DNA of 64,000 bases from Membranipora membranacea (lineage: Eukaryota > Bryozoa > Gymnolaemata > Cheilostomatida > Membraniporidae), in the NCBI GenBank assembly GCA_914767715.1, contig OU612070.1, forward strand, positions 17,465,025 to 17,529,024, in the 5' to 3' direction. Of the stretch, positions 1 through 11,800 are shown piece after piece; the first letter of the stretch is position 1, and each line of letters begins with the position of its first letter. A program made the position numbers and the translations under genes. Below the pieces are notes generated by a model. It had not been told where the DNA came from and made no database searches. It saw only the letters and a list, made by a program, of their open reading frames with translations.

Positions 1-3000
1 TTTACAGAATAATTTAACACCAGCCTCTCACTATGATTTTCTGATTATCATCCTCCATTTTTTTGTAAACAGAAAAATCGTTGTTACTGTTCGGTCAACA
101 TTGAAATAAAAAGACTATATTAAAATCAAGTGGCTGCCAAAGGCTATTTTTGTCTACCTACTATATATGCTTTGAAATGAGCTTCACTGAAATTATATGA
201 CATACACTAGGCTGAAAAGGCTGAAAATGAAGTATTACTGGAGAGCTCAAACATATCAGAAGGAAATTTCTATGTTAGTGATCAATTTACAGGCCGACCT
301 GAATTCAAAATGTACCACAATATTCAAGAGTTGTGCCTCCACACAGCCCCATTTGATAGGCCCAACATGATTGATAACATTATAAGTGATTGTATTCACT
401 GAACCAGCAACACATCTGATCTGTTATAAAACCATTGCCATTGGGTCAACAAGACTTTCCGCTAACTTCTTTTTTGCGCCAGGTACAAATTGAAATCAAA
501 GTCAATTGAAAAATAGTCTGGCAGTCACATATCATTCTTACTAGCGCCACCACATGAACCTTTTGCGAGAGTAAATAGTAGCCACCTCTTTCCACACAGA
601 TTTAGAAAAGCATCATATACATGCGTATAACAATCGGGATATTTAGACATTGAAAATCCCCTTCCATTGCAGATGGATGGTGAAGTGTGGCACATACTTG
701 TTTAAAAAACTACTAAGAAAGAACGCTGCAAATCACACCAGATGAATCAGAACACTAGAAATTTCCAAACAGTGAGGGCTTTTGAGGTGTTTGTTTGTAT
801 TGCAAATCAGGGCAAGACGCATGCATGCATTTCCATTCATCCAATCGTCAAATCACTGCTCCACAATGAAAAAAAAATCAATTATCCGATATGAGAAGCC
901 GAACAAAACGTACTAATAGAGTATTGCGTATTGTCAGGACAATCTAGCAGTTATCTTTCCTTGAAAACAGTGGGGAAACTCCAAGAAACTCTAAGATACT
1001 CAAAGAGTTTAGCAATGACTAGCAGAACTATTCTGGTTAACTCTTCAGCTGCAAGTTTATCTGTGTAATCAAAAATAAGACCGTGCTCATTAAGAAATCT
1101 CAGCAAGATAAAGCTGGCAAAGTTAGTACAGGATAAGAGCACAGGCCTTTCAGAAGGTAAGTTGCAGAAGGTGCAGCAACAAGGGCAGCAATCCTGATGG
1201 TCCCGGGTACAAATTTTCAACCAGCCTGCTGTCTATACCGATTGCACTGCCACCTGTAAACATAGTCATAAAAGCAAAACCACTGTTGTGTCATTTGTAG
1301 TGCGCCAGTACATTTCCTCCAATATTTGGTTTGCCGTAAAATAAAGATGTACATATATGAAGGCAAAGTAAGGCTACAACCTACAACCTGCCTCCACCTA
1401 CACAAAGGTAGCATCACTCAAAGCCACAAAAAATTCAAATCATGCGTGGAGCATTCAATTGCTCACCGAGTTGAAAGACAAAAGTCAAGACTTACTGCAG
1501 CCAACCAACTTCGACCTAAAGGGCTAGACATTGAGTCGACCTGACTTTGGCTTAGTTTCCTAGCCAAAATTAGCTTCGTTGTGTGAATACGGGTAGGAGA
1601 AGATAAATACAACATTTTACACAATTATATACATATTTCACTGGGCTGCCGCTAGCCCTGTTCCACCAAAACCAGTGGCCGTGTGAACAGGGCTAGGCTG
1701 CCGCAGTTACTATTGGGAAAATGTGCAAACATCGTCAAAAAGTGAAGTTAGTTATTTAATAAGAGTAGCCTTAGTCAGACTATAGACATAGTTATATCTT
1801 TGGTCAAACTGAGTTTATGACAGTTTGAGTGCTTAGTAAAGGGTATAAATAAATTTTTTATTATAGTCTACCAGTGTTGACTGTCATGTGACATTATGAT
1901 AAGCTGAAGCATCTGCTGTCGCGGCTAGTCACCCAAAAATATCCTGAGTTTTATGTAAATTGATCATGACTCATGACAGATAAAAGACCAATCAGTCTCA
2001 GGGGGCCTGGGTACAAATTCCCTGGTGAGGCATTACTGATGCCTAACTCAGTTTCCTTTTCTACTAATCTCATATTCATCAGTATTTATATTATAGGCTT
2101 TAGAGAGAGAAATTTCCATATAGACCTCGAAAACATCAATGATAAAAAATTGGCCAATTTGAGGCGGCAATGCTGGGAAATAATTGTTGGCACTGTGCTT
2201 GTTAAAACAGTACAACTTACAAATAATAACTCTTCTGTTCCATTGCTGCCTATTAGAGGTTATTATTATAGGAGAGTAAATGACGTTTTAATATGATGTT
2301 AGAATGTGCATTTAACAACATTAGATAATCGTTAGACAAACCCTACAACCACAGCATTACCTTAGCACAACATTGCTGTTAAGCTAAATTTTTATATTAT
2401 TGCTTGCAGGTAATTTGAAGTTTGCTTGTCAAGGCGCACTCTAAGACACCATCTAGTATCTACCACATATCCTATACAAGCATCGGGTGAATATGGGTAG
2501 TTTCAGTTATCTTATGCTCTCTCCTGGAGTTTGATTCTTCTGGCGTGTGGCCAACACAAGTTTCTCTGAAGTATTATTCCAACATTAATATTCTAAAACG
2601 GGTATTCTATGTCTAGGAGAACAACCTGGTTATACATATCCTAATGTAATTCGTGCGGATTGATCGTTCATAACACTGTCATATTTGATATGGTATATTT
2701 AGACTGAAAAAAATCGTACCAATAACCTTGATATTGTATTTTGATAGCTCCTAGACGCTTTTTTTGTGAACAGACCCAACTTTTGAAAAACCATGTAAAT
2801 TACAAAAAAAAGAGCGGTGCTTTTACAGCTCAGGGTCACGTTGTTCTAAGACAAAACATGCAGATCGATCGAATATGTTTCCATTGCTGGTATATCCCTT
2901 ATGCATTACAAAAGCTGTTTCTACACCTGCATTTTAAGCCTGTGATAAGATGGAGTCATTCACCTTGCTGCTGCTGCTGGAAATAAAAGCAATTTCTGAC

Positions 3001-4632
3001 AGCAACAAAATTTTGCCTGTGGCACCTGGCTATGACTTTATGGTTTGTATCAGATTTTTGACAGCAATGTGCTGGATAATGTACTAGTGTCAGTTATAAC
3101 ACCTAACTGCCAGATCTGATAACAGAATCATGGCATAACATGAGCTTTTGTCAGTGGTGGTTCTGTCTGAATGACTAGTACCAGTCAATTTGTAAGTTTT
3201 TATAGCTGTGTAAACAATAATAACTTGTTACAGAGTCAAGAGCACTGGTCTTTAGCCATTGTAACAAAGATTGCAAGAAGTAACTCTTTGATTTTGCTTA
3301 GCAATCTCATTAACTTGTTTTCTCGACAGGTGGAATTAGAGCCGAATTATGTAATACAACTGAGTCTGACCCTTTCATTTCCCATGAGCTGCTCTTTCAA
3401 TCCAATTATTTCTTTGCTCCGTAATGAGTTTTAAGTAAGTGGTAAGACATCAATCCGGTCCCCCAGATATTTTGCCTGTATATGCTGGCCTCATGGAATG
3501 ATACATCGTCATGCGCTGTCTGACCTGGGGGAGAAGGTTACTGATCTAGGAATAATTAAAATCCCAATCAATGATGAGTCAGGGGAAGATTTGACCAGAC
3601 AACCAATAATACAAATACAAAATACTCATACTCATAGGGAAAGACCAGTAGGCTAGCAAATGATCAGTTTTATGACTGATCCTAAGTGCCTACTTAGCGT
3701 GTCACAAGAGCTTTAATCTCTGTAAAGTTTATCTCACATTCAATCAGACTAATCCCAGCATGAATGTAGACATTACATAACAGATTTGAAATCATAGAAA
3801 GTGCAAGCGATTTTAACAGGTAATACTTTGCTGAAAGCATTAAGCTACTTCACAGCAATGAACTCTGATGAACACAGGCTACAATATTGCAAAGCCGAGA
3901 CATTTTGTATAACAAATTATATCTAGCCAAAATAAATAAAATTTGGGAAATGATCCCATAGACCGCACAAGACTAAATGATGCCTAATAGTTCAGCTGCT
4001 AATAAACTAGAATCTAATAATGCTGTCATAATACATCAGACAAATGTCAACCATAGTTCAACCACAATGTCAGATCATTACCGATGACATAAATATTTTA
4101 GTATCAGCAATACACCAACTAATGACACAACAAATCAGTAAAAACCCCAACAACATCAGATGACGCATTCGCAGAGTAGAATTTAGAGGACTTTCTCATG
4201 GCAAGACAAGAAAACTGCATGTTTTATCATCCATGACATAGTTGAGGATAATGTTTCCTGTGAAAATTCAAAATACCTTGACCAAATCTTAGCACAAACA
4301 GATCTGGAGAGACAACCATGCATTTCAAAATCGAACATCAAATCAAGGAGTTAAAGTCTTTTACTCCTTGATCAAATTAACCATCATTGAAATCCACGCC
4401 ATGCCAGGTAGTGTACCTCTATGTTGAAAAACACAAAGCACCGGAACAGAACCAGCAACTTGAACGAATGTATAACATGCTTGCAAAGTTCGCTTATTAT
4501 CAAACTTCACAGCATGTACAGCAGCTTCATTGCTGTTCAACTTTGCAAGCAAGCTCATGTCACTATTTGCAAAGCATGCAAGGCCTACCTGTCTTAAAAC
4601 AAGACCTAACTGTAACTGTAAACACAACTCAC
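1..4632. other. Left-edge region without a confident gene
   Basis: No convincing multi-exon gene was found. An 89-codon open frame on the minus strand (951-1220) has a protein-like, leucine-rich C-terminal half (for example FLNEHGLIFDYTDKLAAEEL) but no clear splice partners and no family I recognise. A 45-codon plus-strand ORF (2950-3087) begins ATGGAG after AAG and encodes an acidic residue followed by a run of five leucines like a secretion leader; it has no obvious partner exon. The Ig gene at 4633-5014 (minus) should continue into this region, but I could not identify its next exons. The rest looks like AT-rich intron or intergenic DNA. Confidence 0.4.
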
Positions 4633-5014
4633 ATGTAATGTTGAGCTTAGTAGATGTAGACACGATTCCCTTTCCGCTGACGACATTCACAGCTTTACAA
4701 TAAAACCAGTTTAAATCGCTAGTTCTCCTAGCATATTCGATGATGAGATCTTTGCCTTTCTGGTACCGCCGCGGAGAATCGACGACAGATTCATCAGCTC
4801 TTGATAGGTCGTCATATGCCATGTGCCAAGAAAATGCAACGTCTTTCGGATCTTGCACATCACAATGTAGAGTAACATTGTGGTTCTCGGCAACAACCAG
4901 ATCTCGCTGTGGGTTTACCGTAAAGAAGTTTTCATCAGCAATGACCAAGCCTTCCACATTCGACAAAGTAGATTTGAGTACCGCCAGTATTATTATGGCC
5001 ACATTTAGTAGCAT
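4633..5014 (-). CDS. Signal peptide plus first Ig domain of an immunoglobulin-superfamily protein (5' exon; partial gene)
   Basis: The ATG at 5014 opens a frame with a hydrophobic leader (MLLNVAIIILAVLKSTLS, residues 1-18) followed by one Ig fold. Core residues are Cys51 in NVTLHC, Trp63 in FSWHM and Cys106 in NWFYC, and an N-glycosylation sequon NVT sits at about residue 46. The exon ends after 127 codons plus one base at a strong donor (ACAT then GTGAGT), so the product must continue in an exon at lower coordinates that I could not locate. Reading through the donor extends the frame to 4361, but that tail has no domain character. This is probably a secreted protein or the N-terminus of a cell-surface adhesion or receptor protein. 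The Ig fold is clear; the exact family and full extent are unknown. Confidence 0.65.
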
Positions 5015-7112
5015 ATTGTACTGCAGCTGCCGCTCTTGGAGATCAAAGAAAAACTAAAGCTCCTCCAATGTTGTTGACAATATTATAACTCGTAGATTGT
5101 GGTAACGCAATCCAGAAGGCCCAATTACAATATCACCCATCACCTATAGCTAACATCATGAACTTAATGTAGCGATAATGTTAATTTATACTTTTAACTT
5201 AATATATATTCTCCCCAGGTTAGCTGTCCGACACCACAGTAGCTTTGATGCATTAATTCAGACAGCAGGTTAGTCAGTTGTCTATCCACAGGATATCAGT
5301 TCCTATAGCTTGATAATAGGTCTGTACAATGCCTATCCTTTATCATTGCAATCTGTAAGCTTGATCAGGAAATCTTGCCCCTTCTATATTGCAGGAGTGC
5401 TCATTTAGCATGTGTAGAGGTGAATGGACAACCTCAACACAACCAGCTATGTGAATGAATAACCTTGCCTTGTTTATATAAGAAACTGTTGTAATGGTGT
5501 TATGATGATCATTTCTAAATCAAAATTGAAAGCTATGTCAATAGGCGACAATAAGTTGTAATTAGATGTAGGTTACATTGGCATGCAGAGATTGATGTTT
5601 GATGATGACACTGGCTGTACTTAGTGCATCTGAATATTCATTATTTTTACGTTGTGGCTGTCTATCAAGTATTGCGTGTCATCAAAGGGTAAGACATTGG
5701 CTGCCAATCACAGAGCTCGCAATGATACATTAGTGTGTATTATTATAGATTTTTTCCGTGTCATCTTAGAACTTTGTAGATTGATTATTTTTCAGTTGTA
5801 TGCACAGAGTGTTTTTACAATGCCTCTTAATGACATTGGTTCAGTGTTTAATTATAAAGCCTTGAGATACAAATCTAGCCAGTCCTGTGCACAATGTTCT
5901 TGTACTCTATTACGGCATTTACAACTGAACCAAAATTGATTTATTAAAAATAGAATTTGAGATGTTTCTAAACCTTCACCATTCAAGCTTGAGGCTATAT
6001 ATTAACCCACAATAATGCGCACCTAGATTGAGTTTGATCCGATTGGCCTGTACTTAAGTCACTCCTGTCATACTGTTAGAGGGGAGCAACTCCAAATGCA
6101 GGCAAATTGGATCATACTTGATCATTCTCCCTGATCTAATGCACACCATGGGAATAAATTGATCAGTATCTATAAGCAGGGAGTTTGGGATATAAAACTC
6201 CCTGCTATAAGTGTCTGAATGTGCTTAAGAAATTAGGAGTTGTCTTTTCATAAAAACTTTGGCTCTCTGCTGGCTGAGAATATGTACACAATAGAAATTT
6301 GCAATTGCAGCCCGAACAAAAATAGTCAAATACCATCAAACTTGATTTTTGAGCTCTCCAATATTTGTGCTGTGATTCAGAATTTTTCCAAGTCCTATGG
6401 TTTAGAAAAATTTATATTAAGCAATTTTCAATTTGTGAAATAATGAAACCTTCTATCCGATTACTGTTTTGGTCCTACATAATATAATTTGATAATGATG
6501 GAAATTTTTCCACTAAAAATAGGATCGTAGTGATGAATAGCATCTCATATTGTTCCAATGTGTTTCAATGTGGGTATTGAAGCATGCATTCTAGCCTGCA
6601 GAAAGAAGGATGCCAGATTACACAGTGTCATCAATCCTTACCTTACCCTTGTCGACCTGATGTAGAATTAGAATAGTTTGTTGGGAACTTAATATGAGAA
6701 TTTTCTTTGGAATATAGAGTGGCACGATAATTGTACTTGCATCACGCAGTTTCACTTCAGGTGCAGGGGGCTACTTTAACTAAAATTTAAATTATTGTTA
6801 GGTATATTTACTAAAAAGATTTTTATTATTGCGCCTCACTATTTATCAAACAGACGAAAAAATTTGTTTAGATAATAATTGCTCTCACCTTGTAAGTCAT
6901 TGCAGGATCACCCAGCATATTTCCTTCCATTCCTTGAATCTTGTTGGTCCATATCCATTTTTTCTACCGACATCATTTCATGTATGTCACGTCCACCTCA
7001 TTTTCAAATTTCCTAATTTTGCAGCTATAAGGAAATTCTGCTGAAATTCGTATCAGGAATATTAAACTATTCACTCCTATCAACTAGAAATGAATAATAT
7101 TTATAAGAAAAC
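5015..7112. other. Intergenic or upstream region of the Ig gene
   Basis: No supported coding exon. A short perfect-arm hairpin lies near 6176-6205: GCAGGGAGTTT, eight-base spacer, AAACTCCCTGC. Open frames here (5652-5939, 6240-6443, 6829-7044) have low-complexity, AT-driven composition and no splice context, and I consider them chance. Confidence 0.4.
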
Positions 7113-7755
7113 TCAAGGTAGCCTATGGCCTAGTCTCAAATTAAAAGCAATAGATAGACAGGAATCAGAGGAGATGGCCACTGTAAGTGAGTATAAGTTT
7201 GTTCTTCTCTCTTCCTCGATAGAGCTGTACTTTTCATAGATGTTAGATGATGAAGTTATGTTTGGACCTGGATAAAAAAGTGACAAGCAGCTTGATAAGA
7301 AGAGCACAGGTAGGCTTCTCTTCTGAGAAACCAGTGAATTGGAAAAATTACTACATGACTTGGTCTTTCATTGAAATCCATTCTCCCTGCTGAAATTGGA
7401 CCATCTGGATTATTATTGCTCACTAACTAACTAATCAATATCTAACTAAAAGAATTGCAAGGCTAAGCAAGCAAGATCTGAAGAAGATGAGAGCAGAAAG
7501 GGCATACAATACATACATACTTGCCTATCTCTAGTCTAACCCGGGTCTAACCAATGAATGAGGTTTAGTTCATCATTGGTCTAACCCTGGTGGTCTAACT
7601 GACCAATGAACTTTTTTCACTCATTGAACTGACAACCCAACCCAACCCAACTCCTTGGCTTGGACAACCCAAGTTGATCATTTTTCCATACCATGGTTTC
7701 ACAAAAGATCCATGCTCTAACCTTGCACTGGTAATGCCACTATGTGCTTGCACCC
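7113..7755 (-). pseudogene. Possible Ig-domain exon remnants (two pieces)
   Basis: Two minus-strand pieces look coding. The first (7755 down to about 7605) follows an acceptor (CACCTAG) and contains INLGCPSQGVGLGWV, where the Cys-to-Trp spacing resembles Ig B and C strands. The second (7267-7113) follows a strong pyrimidine-rich acceptor (TTTTTTATCCAG) and contains EEERRTNLYSLTVAISSDS, which resembles the D-E-F strand stretch that normally leads to the F-strand Y-x-C. Here the frame runs to a stop at 7113, and a Tyr-Cys pair appears only in another frame. That would fit a decayed Ig exon pair upstream of the intact Ig gene at 4633-5014, but similarity by eye to a loose fold pattern is weak evidence. 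Confidence 0.25.
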
Positions 7756-8844
7756 CTAGGTGACAATAAAAGCTGGAAAATGACACTACGTTTAAAAAAA
7801 TAAAACAAATAAATACAAGACATGTGTAGAATTGTTCTGCTGCTTGCATGTGATCTTGAGATAATCCAATCATAATACATCTAACAAAATCAACACATCT
7901 GAAAATCAACCTTACTTGATATGCTAGAATAGATGACTTATCTTCAAACTGTTCATGCTATTGGCCAACAGCATCGAAGTCTCATGTTGATTGGATGAAT
8001 CTAGGAAAGCCTTAAAATCCTGTCAAGTCATAAAAGAAAAAGGAAAAAAGCTGTCATGTTGTAAACTTGCATAATCTTGATACTTTTGAACACTGTGGAG
8101 TCACAGAAAATCATCCATTGAACAGGTTAGATATAGTTTGACAGATGAGTTGACTAACTGGACTTCTAATTGTGATCGATTTCTTTACTGCAAGTGGCAT
8201 TTGAATGCAAGCATTTAATTTTATTTGATAGAGCAATTCATTTGAGCAATCAGCAATGGAAAATAAGCTTGAAAGATTGGTTAGTAAGACTCTAACTTAG
8301 AGGAAGAGCAATGATCTCCCTTCATTGGGAAGAAGTGAATGCTAGTCACATTAGGTTAGTTAATAGTTACTCCTTGGTAGTAAGGAGAAGGTTGTAGGAC
8401 TGAGGATGGTGTTGAGCGAAGGATCAGAATCAGATCATAGGTCAGAAAGACCTACTCTTTATATAATATCCAAAATCCCTGCAAATTTATATTCTTGAGC
8501 AGCTATCCTTTCTGCTGTAAAGAATACTTTAATGCATATCTTGTATCCATCCTTAATGCATGTCTTGTTCGCCATATAACAATTTCAGGCTGCTTCTTGT
8601 CCACCTGTTTTGTCCTCAACCCATTGAGCAGGCACTAGCCTATATCTAAACTGAGCCGATGTATTGGCTCTGAATGATTGTTAAATATGGGAGACCCAAC
8701 AACTCTACCTACAAACCCCACCCAACAGCGGATCCGAGGAAAACCATTGGCTAAGCATTAGTTTACAAGCAAATGAAGTCACCCTCTTCTTGCCAATTAT
8801 GACTATCAGTTGTGTATGTTTGTTGCAGTCCAAAGAGATTAAAG
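7756..8844. promoter_or_regulatory. Upstream region of the ABCB10-like gene
   Basis: No supported gene. The region holds the presumed promoter and 5' untranslated sequence of the transporter that starts at 8845. A pyrimidine-rich acceptor-like stretch (TGTTTGTTGCAG) ends at about 8827, 17 bases before the ATG, so a non-coding 5' exon may lie further upstream. I could not recognise a TATA box or initiator with confidence. Confidence 0.3.
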
Positions 8845-11800
8845 ATGTTATCAAGGCTTGCCTGCTGCAGTAGCCTGTCAACAAGAATTGGCCTCAAGCA
8901 GCGTGCTATAAATCTGAGAACTGCGAGAAGAAGATGTTTCGATAGCATTTCTAAAAGATACTGTCAAACAGCTGCTAAAAATGCTAAACCAAAACCCAAG
9001 CGTAGTGAAATATGGAATATCATATCTTTGGCAGCTCCTGAAAAGTTTAGATTAGCAGGTATGTAAAACCAAGGAGTACTCCTTGGTAAAACATTTAGGC
9101 ATGGTGTCAATACTATTGCACAATAATGATCCAACGGTATGCTTTGTGGCGTGGCCTGAACCTGCGACCCAAGTTTAACTGAAATATAACAACTTGTTTC
9201 ATGTGAGTTAGTTCTCTCAGTGTACATGATAAGGTGGATGGAGAAGCCACTGCATTTCTTGCAATCAATTTGACTCCATCATCCGCATTGCTCATCCTTT
9301 TCATTTGGAAAAAAGCTTATTTATCATCATACTTAGTAACATGCACCAACAAACAGCAAAGAAATCGCTATGTTACGAAGTATATATCCATAAGACATAT
9401 ATGTACATATTTCAGGTGCTGTCGGTCTTTTGTGTATATCTACAAGTGTAACAATGACCTTGCCCTACGCTATCGGGAAGATCATAGATGTAATATATTC
9501 CAGTAGTCAGGATAAGGAGAAAATCAAAGAGACATTAGTACCTGTTTGTCAGATCCTCGGAGTCGTCTTTGTTATTGGTGCCGCTGCAAACTTTGGTCGT
9601 GTCTATCTTATACAAACCTCTGGTATGTATTCAGGCCTATAGTTCTAGGGGAGCTCAATAACATGGCTTTTAAACCCTATAATTGAATGCTTTGGAGGGT
9701 GGGGCTACACCCAAACCCCCCATGATGAGCTTACAGCACTCTCACAAGGTGGTAAATTTCACACTCCGCGATTATTGTCTCCCCTCCCATATTTTCCCTG
9801 TATATAATGTCATTATGATCTTTATTCATAACAGTATTATTTGTGACCCGACTGCCTAACTGTTGGGCTTATGGTGGGTAGTAGATTATTTGGATTCCCT
9901 AAACTGTTGATGAAGGCTTTTTGAACTTAATTGTTCATGTATCTTGAGTTTTCCTAGTTTTCTCTTTATCAGGTGGCGAGCAATATTGGTGGGTGGCGGC
10001 TAAAGACGGGATTCTTTGTCCCTCAAATTCCAAATACAATGTATATACTTTTTTGGCTCTGAAAATAAAAAAAAATAAATGAATTTAGCGGTACTGGACT
10101 GTATGCAAATTGTTATATGGTCAGAGCTTTGTGTAAACACCTGATTGGACTAGAAGTAAGCTTGAATTCTCATGTTTTAGATTATCCAACCTAACATCTA
10201 TATCTGACATTCATTTATAGTTACAAAATAGTGTGAAGTTTTCCTTGTAGGGAGTTAATTCCTTTATTGGTTTGCATGAAATATGAGATGAGTTTTTAAG
10301 CTTGAATTTGAAGGAAGTTCAAAATCATTAAAAAAATACATGGTTGCTGGAACTGAATTTTTTTGCAGTGTTAGTTGTTTCTGATCCATTCTTCATGTGG
10401 TCTCATGGGGCCTAACCTCATACATCGATGTTGTTGATGTTCTTTATTTTTGAAACCGATGCAAAAATGTAAAATTTGAAGGAAACATATTGTAGCTGTT
10501 AATATGTCATTCGAATTGGGCATGATAGTGCTGGCATTCATTAGTCGATAAATGAAGACATTTTACATTGTATTTTCAAACTGCTTAATCAAATCCACCA
10601 ATGATATTTTGTAGGTCAGCGCCTGGTTAGAAGGTTACGAGAACGAGCCTTTTCTTCACTCATCGTCCAGGAGACGGCATTCTTTGATAAGAACAGAACT
10701 GGAGAACTAATAAACAGGCTGTCAGCGGATACGACAGTGGTAGCTAACTCAGTCACTCAAAATGTGTCTGATGGGCTGAGAAATGCTGTGACTATCACTG
10801 CCAGTACTAGTATGATGGTATGTTTAAAAAGTTGTATCATTGATTCAGACGCCAATTATTGCGCTTCTATTACAAAAACTGTAATCAAGACAATTAAATA
10901 ACAGCCTAATAAGATCCTTGAAAACCATTGATATAGTATTGTCCGTTTGTTTTGTTCGCAATGGATCTTGGGAGATCCTCTGGCATACTTTGAAGCTGAC
11001 ACCTGAATTATATGCTCATAAACTCATAAGATATAATCTTTTTACTACTGTATCATGTTACTTCTGGTAGGTAGTCACTGCCATAGCCAGCATAGTGCAA
11101 CTGTTGCCTTATATTGACTATTGCGGTGACAGATTTTGGTACCATAACTTGCAGCTGTTGCTGTTACAACAAATTTTTCAGGTTATGGTATCTAAATCTA
11201 TACTCATTGAACTTGTACCATAGCCTACCTTTCTATAATCATACTTAGTATGCAAAGTTTGCAAGGCAATGACAGCAGCTGTGCCTGATTAGTGTTTACA
11301 TCAAGTCTGGTTGAGTTGTCTGCCTTTGGAGTTGCTCACCCTATACTGATTATGCCACAAAAGTAACTGGTTGAAGGGGAATAACTCCAAATTACAGGCA
11401 TGTTGACCAAACTTATCTAGTCCCTGATTAGTCATTGTATATCCCTTTCTAGAGCGGTTCTCTCCACAGGTTTAGAAATATAAACCCAATTTATGTGCTA
11501 GCTGTCTATAGAATATTAGAATTACCCATAATGGCCACCAGCTGTAGATCCATATTTGTCTCATAGCTTTCACATTTGTTATTATTGTAGTTTCTTACAG
11601 ATTGATTGTAATATATTGCAGATTTACACTTCACCGACCCTCTCAGTTCTGGGGATGGGAATCATCCCTTTTGTGGGAGTCATGTCTCTTCCGTTCGGAC
11701 GTCACTTAAAGAAATTAAGTAAGCAAGTCCAGGACAACCTTGCACAATCTACACAGGTACAGAGATTAATGTTTGGTTGCTTTTATAACAAAGGTACATA

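Noticed and set aside
951-1220. 89-codon minus-strand ORF with a protein-like C-terminal half
   Set aside because: It might be a terminal exon, but I found no upstream exon, clear acceptor or recognisable family, so it is mentioned only within the regional entry.
1975-2025. GGGTACAAATTCC words near 1200 and 2010 resembling a B box
   Set aside because: There is no matching A box at a suitable distance and no clear boundaries.
4740-5057. 105-codon plus-strand ORF over the Ig exon
   Set aside because: It is the antisense shadow of the Ig coding exon.
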